Shown in pieces: positions 7,790 through 15,982 of a stretch of DNA of 52,074 nucleotides. Where the stretch lies: positions 1-52,074 of the forward strand of contig CACHTK010000004.1 of NCBI GenBank assembly GCA_902582765.1, given 5' to 3'. The stretch comes from an uncultured Pelagibacteraceae bacterium. Lineage in GTDB: Bacteria; Pseudomonadota; Alphaproteobacteria; Pelagibacterales; Pelagibacteraceae. The notes under the pieces were generated by a model. It was given only the letters and a program-made list of their open reading frames with translations, was not told where the DNA came from and made no database searches. The position numbers and the translations under genes are program-made. The first letter of the stretch is position 1; every line of letters starts with the position of its first letter.

Positions 7790-8683
7790 ATGGATTTTTT
7801 AATTTTCCAAGTTCCGATGTTAACTTTACAAGCTGTGCTAGATGGTTTGTTACTTGGAGTTTTATTTGCTTTAATCGCCTACGGAATGGCTCTCCAGTGG
7901 GGAGTTATGAATATTATTAACATTGCTCAAGGTGATTTAGTTATATTAGGAGGATACATTGCATACTTTATGTATTTATATGGAATTCATCCTGCGTGGG
8001 GAGTAATAGTTTCGCCAATAATAATGTATTTTGTTGGGGTTATTATTTACAAATTAGTTATTAACAAAGTTGTTGATAGAGACTTATTCATTTCGATTTT
8101 AGCGACGTTTGGAATAAGCATTTTATTTATGCAATTAATGAATTTTGCATTTGGTGCAGATGTAGTTCTTGCAAACTCTGGATATGGAACAACGATGTTG
8201 TTTGATAATTCAGTTACATTACCAAATTCAAAGATTTTTTCAGCATTTATAAGTATTGTTTTTGCTATCGGACTTGTGATTTATATGAAAAAATCAAAGC
8301 TTGGAAGGGCTATTAGAGCTACAGCTCAAAATGCTAGAGCCGCAAAAATATTAGGCGTAGATACTGAAAAAGTTTATGCAGCAACTTTTGGAATAAATGC
8401 TGCTCTTTGTGGAGTAGCTGGAGCACTTATTTCTATTACATTTACTATACACCCTTATATGGGCTTACCTTACACAATTAGATCCTTTATGATTGTAATT
8501 GTTGCTGGACTTGGAAATTTACCTGGTGTTGCAATGTCAGGTATGGGACTGGGTGTATTTGAGGAGTTTGCAGATTATATTTTAGGAACAGAATTTAGAA
8601 TTGGATCAGTATTTTTACTATTGGTTTTAATACTTGTTTATAGAAGATTTAAACTTTCAAGAAAAAGAGAATATCTTAAATAA
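7790..8683 (+). CDS. HAAT ABC importer permease, LivH-type
   Basis: This 297-residue membrane protein has about eight helices and the LivH hallmarks: GVLFALIAYGMALQWGVMNI near the N-terminus, NIAQGDLVILGGY, the cytoplasmic coupling segment GRAIRATAQNARAAKILGVD, and GLGNLPGVAMSGMGLGVFEE. It forms the transmembrane channel with the LivM-type partner encoded next, with which it shares a one-base TAATG junction. It lies downstream of an attenuator and is expected to be expressed at lower level than the binding protein. The substrate is set by the binding protein at 6490. Confidence 0.9.
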   Translation: MDFLIFQVPMLTLQAVLDGLLLGVLFALIAYGMALQWGVMNIINIAQGDLVILGGYIAYFMYLYGIHPAWGVIVSPIIMYFVGVIIYKLVINKVVDRDLFISILATFGISILFMQLMNFAFGADVVLANSGYGTTMLFDNSVTLPNSKIFSAFISIVFAIGLVIYMKKSKLGRAIRATAQNARAAKILGVDTEKVYAATFGINAALCGVAGALISITFTIHPYMGLPYTIRSFMIVIVAGLGNLPGVAMSGMGLGVFEEFADYILGTEFRIGSVFLLLVLILVYRRFKLSRKREYLK

Positions 8684-9732
8684 TGAGCAAAAATATTATT
8701 TTATATGGTGCTATTTTAATATTTGGTATTGCCGCACCTTTTATTTTTCCAGCATTTAAAGTTCAATTATCAATCCTTTGTATATTAATAATTCTAGCTA
8801 TCACTTGGAACGTCCAAGGTGGTGAAATGGGTTATAATACTTTTGGAAATATTTTATTTTATGGACTGGGAATGTATTTATGTGCCTCAGTTCAAGTAGG
8901 AATGTTTTTTCCTTTAGGAGAGTGGACTGAGGGTGGTGGAGAAAAAACTTTTGTTCATACCCCTGCTCAATTTTTTCAAGGTTTTGCAGTTGGTTTGGCA
9001 GTTGCAGCAGTAGTTCCAGCAATTATTGCAGGTTTAATTGGTTATTCAATTTTAGGTTTAAGAGGACATTACTTTGCAATTTGCACATTAGGTTTAGGGG
9101 TTGCAGCTGGAGAAATTTCTGGTGGAATAGAAATCATTGGAGCAGGACAAGGTTTTACAACACCTCCATTTCCTAATGTCGATAGGTTAGAGGCAAGAGG
9201 TGAGTTTTTCTACTTTTGTAGTTTTATAGTTTTGGTATTCACATTTCTTGCAGTTAAAGCAATTTATTCAACAAGATTTAAACTTGTTCTTAATGCAATT
9301 AGAGATAACGAAGATAAGGCTGAAGCGATGGGTATTCAAACAATGAAATATAAAATTATTGGTTGGATGATCTCTGCATTTTTCTGTGGATTGGCCGGAG
9401 GTATCATGGGCGGACTAGTTGGATATATAGACTCAACCGATGTAGCATTTGATGGAAGAGAAATGGGAGTATTCATGGTCTTGATGGCTATACTAGGAGG
9501 AAAAGGAACCTTGTGGGGACCAGTAATTGGAGCAACATTGTTTCATATATTTAAAGAAGGTTTCTGGACTTTTTTCTTAGGTTGGCAATATGTTGCTCTT
9601 GGAGTTTTGATTGTTGTAATTGTAATTTATTTCCCAGAGGGGATTATGGGTTGGTTGAGAGAAAAATACCCAGAGCGATTTGGTGAAGTTGTAGATGAAG
9701 CAGATCGGAAAGCACAGGTTACACTTAAATGA
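8683..9732 (+). CDS. HAAT ABC importer permease, LivM-type
   Basis: This 349-residue polytopic membrane protein is of the LivM family. NVQGGEMGYNTFGNILFYGL matches the family N-terminal block. GLRGHYFAICTLGLGVAAGEI precedes the coupling helix with LNAIRDNEDKAEAMGIQ, and GGKGTLWGPVIGA follows in the C-terminal third. It dimerises with the LivH-type protein. Its start overlaps the LivH stop by one base and its end overlaps livG by four, a strictly coupled operon. A charged C-terminal tail of about 25 residues is cytoplasmic. Confidence 0.9.
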   Translation: MSKNIILYGAILIFGIAAPFIFPAFKVQLSILCILIILAITWNVQGGEMGYNTFGNILFYGLGMYLCASVQVGMFFPLGEWTEGGGEKTFVHTPAQFFQGFAVGLAVAAVVPAIIAGLIGYSILGLRGHYFAICTLGLGVAAGEISGGIEIIGAGQGFTTPPFPNVDRLEARGEFFYFCSFIVLVFTFLAVKAIYSTRFKLVLNAIRDNEDKAEAMGIQTMKYKIIGWMISAFFCGLAGGIMGGLVGYIDSTDVAFDGREMGVFMVLMAILGGKGTLWGPVIGATLFHIFKEGFWTFFLGWQYVALGVLIVVIVIYFPEGIMGWLREKYPERFGEVVDEADRKAQVTLK

Positions 9733-10469
9733 GTATTTTAGACGTAAGCAATGTCAGTAAGTCATTTGGTGGGGTTAAAGCCAATGTTGATATATCTATG
9801 TCAGTTGAAAAAGGAAAAATTGTAGGTTTAATTGGGCCAAATGGATCTGGAAAAACTACATTGTTTAATTCTATAGTTGGAACGTATCCTATTGACCAAG
9901 GATCAATTAAATTTAATGGTAAAGAAGTATCTGAATTACCAGTTCCAGTAATAGCTAAACTTGGTTTGCTTAGAACTTTCCAGCAAACAAGAATTTATGG
10001 AAAATTGAATTGCGTTGATAATATGCTTATAAGTCACAAAGCAAGCGATGAAAGTTTAGTTTCTATATTTTCCCAGATACCACAAAACCTTACAGAAAAA
10101 GCTGAAAATTTGTTAAATTTTGTTGGATTATACCAAAAAAGAAAATTAAGAGCTGGAGATTTATCATTTGGTCAGCAGAAATTATTAGAATTAGCAATGG
10201 CATTAATGAATGAGCCTGAGATGTTATTACTGGACGAACCAACTGCAGGTATCAACCCTACATTAATAAATGGAATTATTGATAGATTGATAAAAGTAAA
10301 TCAAGATTTTGGAATTACTCTACTTGTTATTGAACATAATATGAGAGTAATAATGCAACTAGCTGAAAGTATTTTTTGTCTTGCGCATGGAAAAATGCTT
10401 GCAAATGGAACACCTGATGAAATTAAAAATGATAAGCGTGTGATTGACGCTTATTTAGGAGCTCAATAA
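9729..10469 (+). CDS. HAAT ABC importer ATP-binding protein, LivG-type
   Basis: This 246-residue ATPase is of the LivG type. It has Walker A GPNGSGKTT (about 36-44), Q-loop and RTFQQTRIYGKL, an ABC signature reading LSFGQQKLLELAMAL (LSFGQ rather than LSGGQ, common in this subfamily), Walker B LLLDEPTAGINP, and the switch His in VIEHNMRVIM. It powers transport with the LivF-type subunit encoded next. ATGA overlaps the livM end by four bases and the stop joins livF through TAATG. Confidence 0.92.
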   Translation: MSILDVSNVSKSFGGVKANVDISMSVEKGKIVGLIGPNGSGKTTLFNSIVGTYPIDQGSIKFNGKEVSELPVPVIAKLGLLRTFQQTRIYGKLNCVDNMLISHKASDESLVSIFSQIPQNLTEKAENLLNFVGLYQKRKLRAGDLSFGQQKLLELAMALMNEPEMLLLDEPTAGINPTLINGIIDRLIKVNQDFGITLLVIEHNMRVIMQLAESIFCLAHGKMLANGTPDEIKNDKRVIDAYLGAQ

Positions 10470-11254
10470 TGGCAAATCAATACGAAGTTCTTGGTAAAGC
10501 TCCTGTAGCAGAGGATTTAAAAAAACTATCATCTGAAAATGTTCACCTAACCATCAAAGGTTTATCAGCTGGTTATGGTAAGATGGAAATACTACACAAT
10601 TTTGATTTATTTGTAAGTAAAGCACAATCTCTTTGTTTGATTGGTCCAAATGGTGCAGGAAAATCAACTATACTTCATTCAATATATGGTTTTACAAATA
10701 TCTTTTCAGGAAAAATAGAAATTGATGGAAAAGAAATAACTAACCTCAGTCCCGCAGAAAAACTAAAATCTGAGGGCATAGCGTATATTCTACAAGATAA
10801 TTCGGTTTTTCCAGATATGACTGTAGAGGAAAATCTTTTAATGGGTGGATACATTAAAGATAAAACAGAAGAGTCTTTTGAAGAAGCAGAGAGAGTTCTT
10901 CAAAAATATGAAAGATTAAGAAACAGAAGAAATCAACCTGCAAAAGTGTTATCGGGTGGAGAAAGAAGACTTTTAGAAATTTCTCGAGCCCTAGTAATGA
11001 AACCTTCTATTTTACTTGTTGATGAACCATCAATTGGGCTTGAGCCTAGATATATTCAAATGGTTTTTGAGATTTTAGACGATCTTCAAAAAAATGAAAA
11101 AAAAACAATTATATTAGTTGAGCAGAATGCCAAAAAAGGTTTAGAGTTTGCCGATATTGGCTATGTTTTAGTTTCAGGAGAAACAGCTATTGCAGGTAAA
11201 GGAGATGATCTTTTAAATAATCCAGATGTCGGCCGTCTATTCTTAGGCGGTTAA
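10469..11254 (+). CDS. HAAT ABC importer ATP-binding protein, LivF-type
   Basis: This 261-residue ATPase has Walker A GPNGAGKST, signature LSGGERRLLEISRAL, Walker B ILLVDEPSIGLEP and an EQN switch segment (VEQNAKKGLEFA) in which Gln replaces His, usual for LivF. An N-terminal extension of about 28 residues (MANQYEVLGKAPVAEDLKKL) before the nucleotide-binding domain is unusual for LivF, which normally starts close to its first strand. It is the second ATPase of the importer that begins at 6490. The gene joins AzlC through TAATG. Confidence 0.92.
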   Translation: MANQYEVLGKAPVAEDLKKLSSENVHLTIKGLSAGYGKMEILHNFDLFVSKAQSLCLIGPNGAGKSTILHSIYGFTNIFSGKIEIDGKEITNLSPAEKLKSEGIAYILQDNSVFPDMTVEENLLMGGYIKDKTEESFEEAERVLQKYERLRNRRNQPAKVLSGGERRLLEISRALVMKPSILLVDEPSIGLEPRYIQMVFEILDDLQKNEKKTIILVEQNAKKGLEFADIGYVLVSGETAIAGKGDDLLNNPDVGRLFLGG

Positions 11255-11958
11255 TGATAAACCTAAAATATTTTATCAAAGGAATAGTCTGCTCAAAAAA
11301 ATTTGACAGTCCAGCAATTGCATTAGGGGCTAGCTTCATTGCTATTGGTGCCTTATTAAAAAATTTAGGGTTTAATATACAAGAAAGTATTTTTTCAACA
11401 TTTTTAACCTACGCCCTTCCAGGATCATTAGTGATGGCAGAATCAATGCTAATTGGCGCATCACTTGTAAATATTTTTTTAGCAGTATGGTTGGTAAATT
11501 CTAGACTATTTCCAATGACAGTTTCAATAATGCCATTACTTAAACATGATAGCCAACCAAGATGGAAATATTATATATCTTGTCACTTTGTAGCTGTTTC
11601 GTCGTGGTTGATTTTAAAAAGTAATTATGAGGAAATTGATAGGAAATATAGAATAGATTTTTGGATTGGTATAGGAACGGCTACTTGGCTGATTGCCATT
11701 TTTTCAACAGTATTAGGATTTTATGCTGCCGACTTTTTAAGTAAAGATATGATAATTGGACTTGCTATCGTAAATCCAATTTATTTTATGTGTGCAATGA
11801 TAGGAGTTATGAAAACTATACAACTTTCATCTGCAATTATTCTGGGCGCTTTTTTAGGTCCAATTTTTTATTTTTTTTCACCAGAATGGAGTGTTTTACT
11901 TGGTGGGTTGGTAGCTGGTTCAATTGCTTATTTTATAGGAGAGGTTTATGACAGCTAA
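11254..11958 (+). CDS. azlC: AzlC-family branched-chain amino acid permease subunit
   Basis: This 234-residue membrane protein is of the AzlC family, the large subunit of a two-component exporter for branched-chain amino acids and analogues. Family features are the N-terminal SPAIALGASFIAIGALLK helix, ALPGSLVMAES (compare the FxGSAQF-type motif) and WLVNSRLFPMTVSIMPLLK. It overlaps azlD by 11 bases and its own start overlaps the livF stop. An importer and an exporter for related amino acids are therefore in one transcription unit, consistent with pool balancing (inference). Confidence 0.85.
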   Translation: MINLKYFIKGIVCSKKFDSPAIALGASFIAIGALLKNLGFNIQESIFSTFLTYALPGSLVMAESMLIGASLVNIFLAVWLVNSRLFPMTVSIMPLLKHDSQPRWKYYISCHFVAVSSWLILKSNYEEIDRKYRIDFWIGIGTATWLIAIFSTVLGFYAADFLSKDMIIGLAIVNPIYFMCAMIGVMKTIQLSSAIILGAFLGPIFYFFSPEWSVLLGGLVAGSIAYFIGEVYDS

Positions 11959-12274
11959 TATTGTTTTAGCAATTTTAGTAACTTCTCTTGCAACTTATAT
12001 TTCAAGATTTCTTGGTGCTTTAACTTCAGAAAAGATTGGAGAGACATCTAAAATTTATAAATGGTTTAATTGTGTAGCATATTCAACTCTTGCAGCTTTA
12101 ATCTCAAGAATGTTAATTTTCCCATCTGGAGATCTTTCAGATGTACATTATATTTTAAGGATAATTGTCATTTTATTATCAATATTAATTTTTTATGTCA
12201 CTAAAAGAAATTTAGTTTATCCGACCATATTATCTGCTATAATTTTGGCTACATTAAATAGTTTTGCTGTATGA
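11948..12274 (+). CDS. azlD: AzlD-family branched-chain amino acid transport subunit
   Basis: This 108-residue protein has about four membrane helices. An early TYISRFLGAL segment resembles the TYxxRxxP/G start of AzlD, and a mid-protein CVAYSTLAALISRMLIFPSG resembles the YxPxAxLxA region. AzlD is the small partner needed by AzlC for export. The 11-base overlap with azlC and four-base overlap with the next gene imply translational coupling. Confidence 0.8.
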   Translation: MTANIVLAILVTSLATYISRFLGALTSEKIGETSKIYKWFNCVAYSTLAALISRMLIFPSGDLSDVHYILRIIVILLSILIFYVTKRNLVYPTILSAIILATLNSFAV

Positions 12275-12777
12275 AAAAACTTTTTTTTATTATATTTTTT
12301 CTAATACTTTCAAGCAATGCAAATGCTGGATGTGATGATCCAATAGCTGATGGAGTAGACTATTCTAAATGTAAATTTTCAGATGGTCAGGATTTACAAG
12401 GAACTTTTCTTCCTAACTCTAATCTCTCATTTGCTAGTTTTATTCAAGTAAATTTTGATAAAAGTATAATGATGAATTCAGATTTAACATTTGGAACTTT
12501 TTCAGAGTCATCTTTCATAAGAGCTAATTTATATGAGTCAAATTTAGGTGGTGGAAATTTTGAGCAATCAAATTTTACAAGTGCTAACTTAACAAGAGTT
12601 GATTTTACAGGTTCTACCCTCATAGATGCAAATTTTCAGAATTCCAATCTAATGGAGGCAAACTTTACGTCATCTAATATTTTAAATGCAAATTTCGATG
12701 GTGCGAATTTAATTGGAGCTACTTGGACAATGGGAGAAATTTGTGGACCAGAGTCTATAGGTATTTGTAATAAATAA
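12271..12777 (+). CDS. Secreted pentapeptide-repeat protein
   Basis: The predicted product is 168 residues. It begins with a signal peptide (MKKLFFIIFFLILSSNANA, cleavage after ANA), then has about 90 residues of A(D/N)LxX pentapeptide repeats, for example ANLYES, ANLTRV, ANFQNS, ANFDGANL. These fold as a four-sided right-handed beta-helix. The C-terminus has two Cys (MGEICGPESIGIC) and the mature N-terminus two more (CDDP, KCKF), which could form disulfides in the periplasm. The function is unknown. The ATGA overlap with azlD shows it belongs to the transporter operon. Confidence 0.85.
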   Translation: MKKLFFIIFFLILSSNANAGCDDPIADGVDYSKCKFSDGQDLQGTFLPNSNLSFASFIQVNFDKSIMMNSDLTFGTFSESSFIRANLYESNLGGGNFEQSNFTSANLTRVDFTGSTLIDANFQNSNLMEANFTSSNILNANFDGANLIGATWTMGEICGPESIGICNK

Positions 12778-12781
12778 ATTC

Positions 12782-13702
12782 GTGAAGAATCTTCTTAAAT
12801 TAGATGGATTTGAAATTTCCTTTCATGAAAAATCTAAGAGAATAATAAATATAAAAATTGAGGATCAAATTATTGATCGATTAGTGTTTCCATTTAAAAA
12901 ATTTAATATTACAGCGTTAGAATATAAACCATTTACAAGGTTCACTATTGCAAAAAGTTTAGATGAAACTGCATCTAATAAATTAAGTAATTTTTTAAAC
13001 GAAATTATTAAAGATAGAGATACTGGTTGTTTTATAATTGGTCCAAAAAATAAGTCTTCTAAAATAGATCAAACATTTTTAGTTAAACTATCAACTGCAA
13101 TAACTCACTTAATTGGAAATCCAAATCACGACTCAATGGCTGGAAAATACTATGCAAGATTTCATGTTAAACATGAAGATAATAGTGACTCATATCTTCG
13201 TAAGGCATATATAAATATGGATTTACATACTGATGGAACATATGTACGAGAAATAACTGATTGGATATTAATGTCAAAGCTTGAGGAGGAGAATGTGATT
13301 GGAGGAGAGACCGCTTTACTACATCTTGATGATTGGGAACATTTGTCTGATCTCTCAGATGATAAAATTGGACAGCAAAAATTTATTTGGGGATCTCCAA
13401 AAAGTAAAAATATTGATTATAAAGTTGAACACCCTGTGTTTTCTAAAGATAGTGATGGAAAACCCATTATTTCTTACATCGATCAATTTCCTGAACCAAA
13501 AAATATGGATCAAGGATTGTTTTTACAAAGACTATCTGATGCTCTTGAAGGTAGTAAAAATAAGATAATAACATCTTTGCCGGTTGGAAGTGCTGTTGTG
13601 GCGAATAATTATTTTTGGCTTCATGGTCGAAAACCTTTTAAAGAAAATAAAAATTTATCAAGAGAATTACTAAGAATAAGAGGTTCCTTTTTTAACAATT
13701 AA
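12782..13702 (+). CDS. glaH: Glutarate 2-hydroxylase (GlaH/CsiD), Fe(II)/2-oxoglutarate-dependent
   Basis: This 306-residue protein follows the CsiD/GlaH family along its length. Matches include the LEYKPFTRFTIAK block, HLIGNPNHDSMAGKYYARF, DNSDSYLRKAYINMDLHTD, LLHLDDWEHL, SYIDQFPEPK and the C-terminal RELLRIRG. Iron ligands are His149 and Asp151 (LHTDGT) and His281 (WLHGR); the Arg near 298 would bind 2-oxoglutarate. The family converts glutarate to L-2-hydroxyglutarate in lysine/glutarate catabolism. Its usual partner L-2-hydroxyglutarate oxidase (LhgO) is not in the window. The start is GTG, four bases after the pentapeptide gene. It lies downstream of an amino acid importer and AzlCD. Confidence 0.88.
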   Translation: MKNLLKLDGFEISFHEKSKRIINIKIEDQIIDRLVFPFKKFNITALEYKPFTRFTIAKSLDETASNKLSNFLNEIIKDRDTGCFIIGPKNKSSKIDQTFLVKLSTAITHLIGNPNHDSMAGKYYARFHVKHEDNSDSYLRKAYINMDLHTDGTYVREITDWILMSKLEEENVIGGETALLHLDDWEHLSDLSDDKIGQQKFIWGSPKSKNIDYKVEHPVFSKDSDGKPIISYIDQFPEPKNMDQGLFLQRLSDALEGSKNKIITSLPVGSAVVANNYFWLHGRKPFKENKNLSRELLRIRGSFFNN

Positions 13703-13720
13703 GTGTAGAAAATACACTTA
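13700..13720 (+). promoter_or_regulatory. Stop-to-start hairpin between glaH and the proC-like gene
   Basis: TAAGTGTA (13700-13707) is perfectly complementary to TACACTTA (13713-13720), with loop GAAAA. The left arm contains the glaH stop codon TAA and the right arm ends on the A of the downstream ATG, so the 8-bp hairpin fills the whole 17-base spacer. There is no T-run, so it is not an intrinsic terminator. It could control coupling between the two cistrons or be an RNA processing site. Confidence 0.5.
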
Positions 13721-14490
13721 TGAAACTTGGATTTATAGGAACCGGCAAAATTACATCAGCAGTGGTGACGGGTATATGTAATTCTAAAATCAAGTATTCC
13801 AAAATTATTGTATCGGAAAGAAATAAAAAAATTTCAAAACAATTAAAAAAAAGTTTCAAAAAAATTTATATTGCAAAAAATAATCAAGATATTGTTAATG
13901 ACTGTAACTGGATTTTTCTAGCTGTAACACCTACTGTAGCTAATCAAATTATACATAAGCTAAAATTTAAAAAAAGTCAGGTAATTGTAAGTTTCATATC
14001 AACAATGAATCTTCAAAACATTAAGAAGGCAGTCAAAGTAAAAGCAAATATTTCGAGAGTAATTCCTTTACCACCTATTTCTTTTAAAAAAGGACCAATC
14101 CCTATTTTTCCACCAAACAGGAAAGTTAAAAACTTTTTTAAACATCTTGGAACAGTTGTTGAAATTAAAAACGAAAAATTATCTAAAAATTTTTGGTCAA
14201 CATCTGGAATGATGGCACCTTTTTATGAATTATTAAGAACAATGTCTGAATGGTTAAATAAAAGGGGAATTCAAAAAGACCAATCTCAGAGATATATAAC
14301 ATCTCTTTTTTTAGCACTTTCAGAAGATGCTGTAGTTAATTCAAATAGAGATTTAAAAATACTTGTGAAGGATTCTCAAACTCCAAAAGGATTGAATGAG
14401 CAAGGTGTAAATGAATTAAAAAAAGCAGGGTTTTATAAAGCTACTAATAAAACCTTAAATGGTATTCTCAAAAGATTAAATAAAGTATAA
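13720..14490 (+). CDS. Pyrroline-5-carboxylate reductase-family protein (ProC-like)
   Basis: This 256-residue protein begins with the NAD(P) motif MKLGFIGTGKITSAVVTGIC, followed by the F420/ProC-type fold (IFLAVTPTVANQI, VISFISTMNLQNIK, RVIPLPPISFKKGP). The C-terminal dimer region includes the SQTPKGLNEQGV segment, matching the SPGGTT-E-G region of ProC. ProC reduces 1-pyrroline-5-carboxylate to proline. Divergence in the active-site region (LPP rather than MPN, TPKGLNE rather than PGGTT) means another cyclic imine could be the substrate. It is basic, 17 bases after glaH behind a hairpin, and 6 bases before the next ABC gene. Confidence 0.7.
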   Translation: MKLGFIGTGKITSAVVTGICNSKIKYSKIIVSERNKKISKQLKKSFKKIYIAKNNQDIVNDCNWIFLAVTPTVANQIIHKLKFKKSQVIVSFISTMNLQNIKKAVKVKANISRVIPLPPISFKKGPIPIFPPNRKVKNFFKHLGTVVEIKNEKLSKNFWSTSGMMAPFYELLRTMSEWLNKRGIQKDQSQRYITSLFLALSEDAVVNSNRDLKILVKDSQTPKGLNEQGVNELKKAGFYKATNKTLNGILKRLNKV

Positions 14491-14496
14491 TTTTAC

Positions 14497-15273
14497 ATGC
14501 AGCAATCATCAAACATTCTGCAAATTGACAATTTATCAAAATATTTTGGTGGTTTGGCAGCTGTATCAAATTGCTCATTAAAAATAAAAGAGGGTTCAAT
14601 TACAGGAATAATTGGTCCAAATGGATCAGGCAAAACTACTTTATTTAATCTTATAGCAGGCAATCTCAAATCATCTGACGGAAAAGTATTATTTAATAAA
14701 GAAGATATAACAAATGTTCCATCTCATGAACTTTTCTCAAAAGGTTTACTAAGAACTTTTCAAATAGCTCATGAATTTTCGAATATGACCGTTCTTGAAA
14801 ATTTAATGATGGTACCAGGTAATCAAACAGGAGAAATTTTAATAAATGCTCTTTTAAAACCAAATTTAATCAAAAAAGAAGAAGATTTAATTAGAGCAAA
14901 AGCGTATGAAGTAACTGAGTTTTTAAATCTTAAACATCTTGCCAATGAACGTGCTGGTAATTTATCCGGAGGGCAAAAAAAGTTGCTAGAACTTGGAAGA
15001 ACAATGATGGTTGATGCAAAACTTGTATTATTGGATGAGGTAGGGGCAGGGGTTAATAGAACATTATTAAAAGAATTAGGAACAGCAATCTTAAGACTTA
15101 ACAAAGAAAAAAACTATACTTTTTGTATGATCGAACATGATATGGATTTTATAAGCAGAATGTGTGATCCAGTTATTGTAATGTCAGAAGGATCTGTTCT
15201 TTTTGAGGGAACTTCAGATGAAGTTAAGAAAAATGAAAAAGTTATAGATAGTTATTTAGGTAGAAAGAAGTAA
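14497..15273 (+). CDS. HAAT ABC importer ATP-binding protein, LivG-type (second system)
   Basis: This 258-residue ATPase has Walker A GPNGSGKTT, the LivG-typical LLRTFQIAHEFSNMTVLENL, signature LSGGQKKLLELGRTMM and switch His in IEHDMDFI. Walker B is LVLLDEVGAGVNR, with Val-Gly-Ala-Gly-Val in place of the usual Pro-(T/S)-x-G-(L/I), a change often seen in this subfamily. It opens the second importer set (LivG-LivF-LivH-LivM), whose gene order is reversed relative to the first set and which lacks an adjacent binding protein on the same strand. Confidence 0.9.
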   Translation: MQQSSNILQIDNLSKYFGGLAAVSNCSLKIKEGSITGIIGPNGSGKTTLFNLIAGNLKSSDGKVLFNKEDITNVPSHELFSKGLLRTFQIAHEFSNMTVLENLMMVPGNQTGEILINALLKPNLIKKEEDLIRAKAYEVTEFLNLKHLANERAGNLSGGQKKLLELGRTMMVDAKLVLLDEVGAGVNRTLLKELGTAILRLNKEKNYTFCMIEHDMDFISRMCDPVIVMSEGSVLFEGTSDEVKKNEKVIDSYLGRKK

Positions 15274-15981
15274 ATGGCATTTTTTGAGGGAAATAAAATG
15301 ACAGGAGGATACGGCGATGGTCCTGATATTATTAGCTCATGCACTATCAATGTTAATAGAGGAGAGATAGTTGCTATTCTTGGACCAAATGGAGCTGGAA
15401 AATCTACAGCAATGAAGGCAATGCTAGGATTGTTAAATCTAAAATCAGGTAATATTTCAATTGATGGAGAAGATATTTCTAAACTATCTCCTCAAGAAAG
15501 AGTAAAAAAGGGAATATCATTTGTGCCACAAACTAGAAATGTTTTTGCAGAACTTACTGTAAAAGAAAATTTAGAAGTTGGTGCTTTTTTAAGAACAGAT
15601 AATGTAAATAATGTTATCGAAGAAATATATGATCTATTTCCAATTTTAAGAGAAAAAAAAGATCAAGTTGTAGGACAATTATCAGGAGGGCAAAGACAAC
15701 AAGTAGCTTTGGGACGTGCTTTAATGATAAAACCATCTGTTCTTATGTTAGATGAGCCTACAGCAGGTGTTTCCCCAATAGTTATGGATGAATTATTTGA
15801 ACATATTATTAGAGTTAAAAATACAAAAGTAGCAATCATCATGGTCGAGCAAAATGCGAAACAGGCTTTAAGCATTTCTGATCGAGGATATGTGCTTGTT
15901 ACTGGTGAAAATAAGTTTGAGGGATCTGGTAAGGAATTATTAAATGATCCAGAAGTTAGGAGATCTTTCTTAGGAGCTTAG
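15274..15981 (+). CDS. HAAT ABC importer ATP-binding protein, LivF-type (second system)
   Basis: This 235-residue ATPase has Walker A GPNGAGKST, FVPQTRNVFAELTVKENLEVG, signature LSGGQRQQVALGRAL, Walker B VLMLDEPTAGVSP and the LivF-type EQN switch (MVEQNAKQALSIS). It follows the LivG-type gene with no spacer (stop then ATG) and precedes the permease by one base. It pairs with that LivG-type ATPase as the motor of the second importer. Confidence 0.92.
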   Translation: MAFFEGNKMTGGYGDGPDIISSCTINVNRGEIVAILGPNGAGKSTAMKAMLGLLNLKSGNISIDGEDISKLSPQERVKKGISFVPQTRNVFAELTVKENLEVGAFLRTDNVNNVIEEIYDLFPILREKKDQVVGQLSGGQRQQVALGRALMIKPSVLMLDEPTAGVSPIVMDELFEHIIRVKNTKVAIIMVEQNAKQALSISDRGYVLVTGENKFEGSGKELLNDPEVRRSFLGA

Positions 15982-15982
15982 T

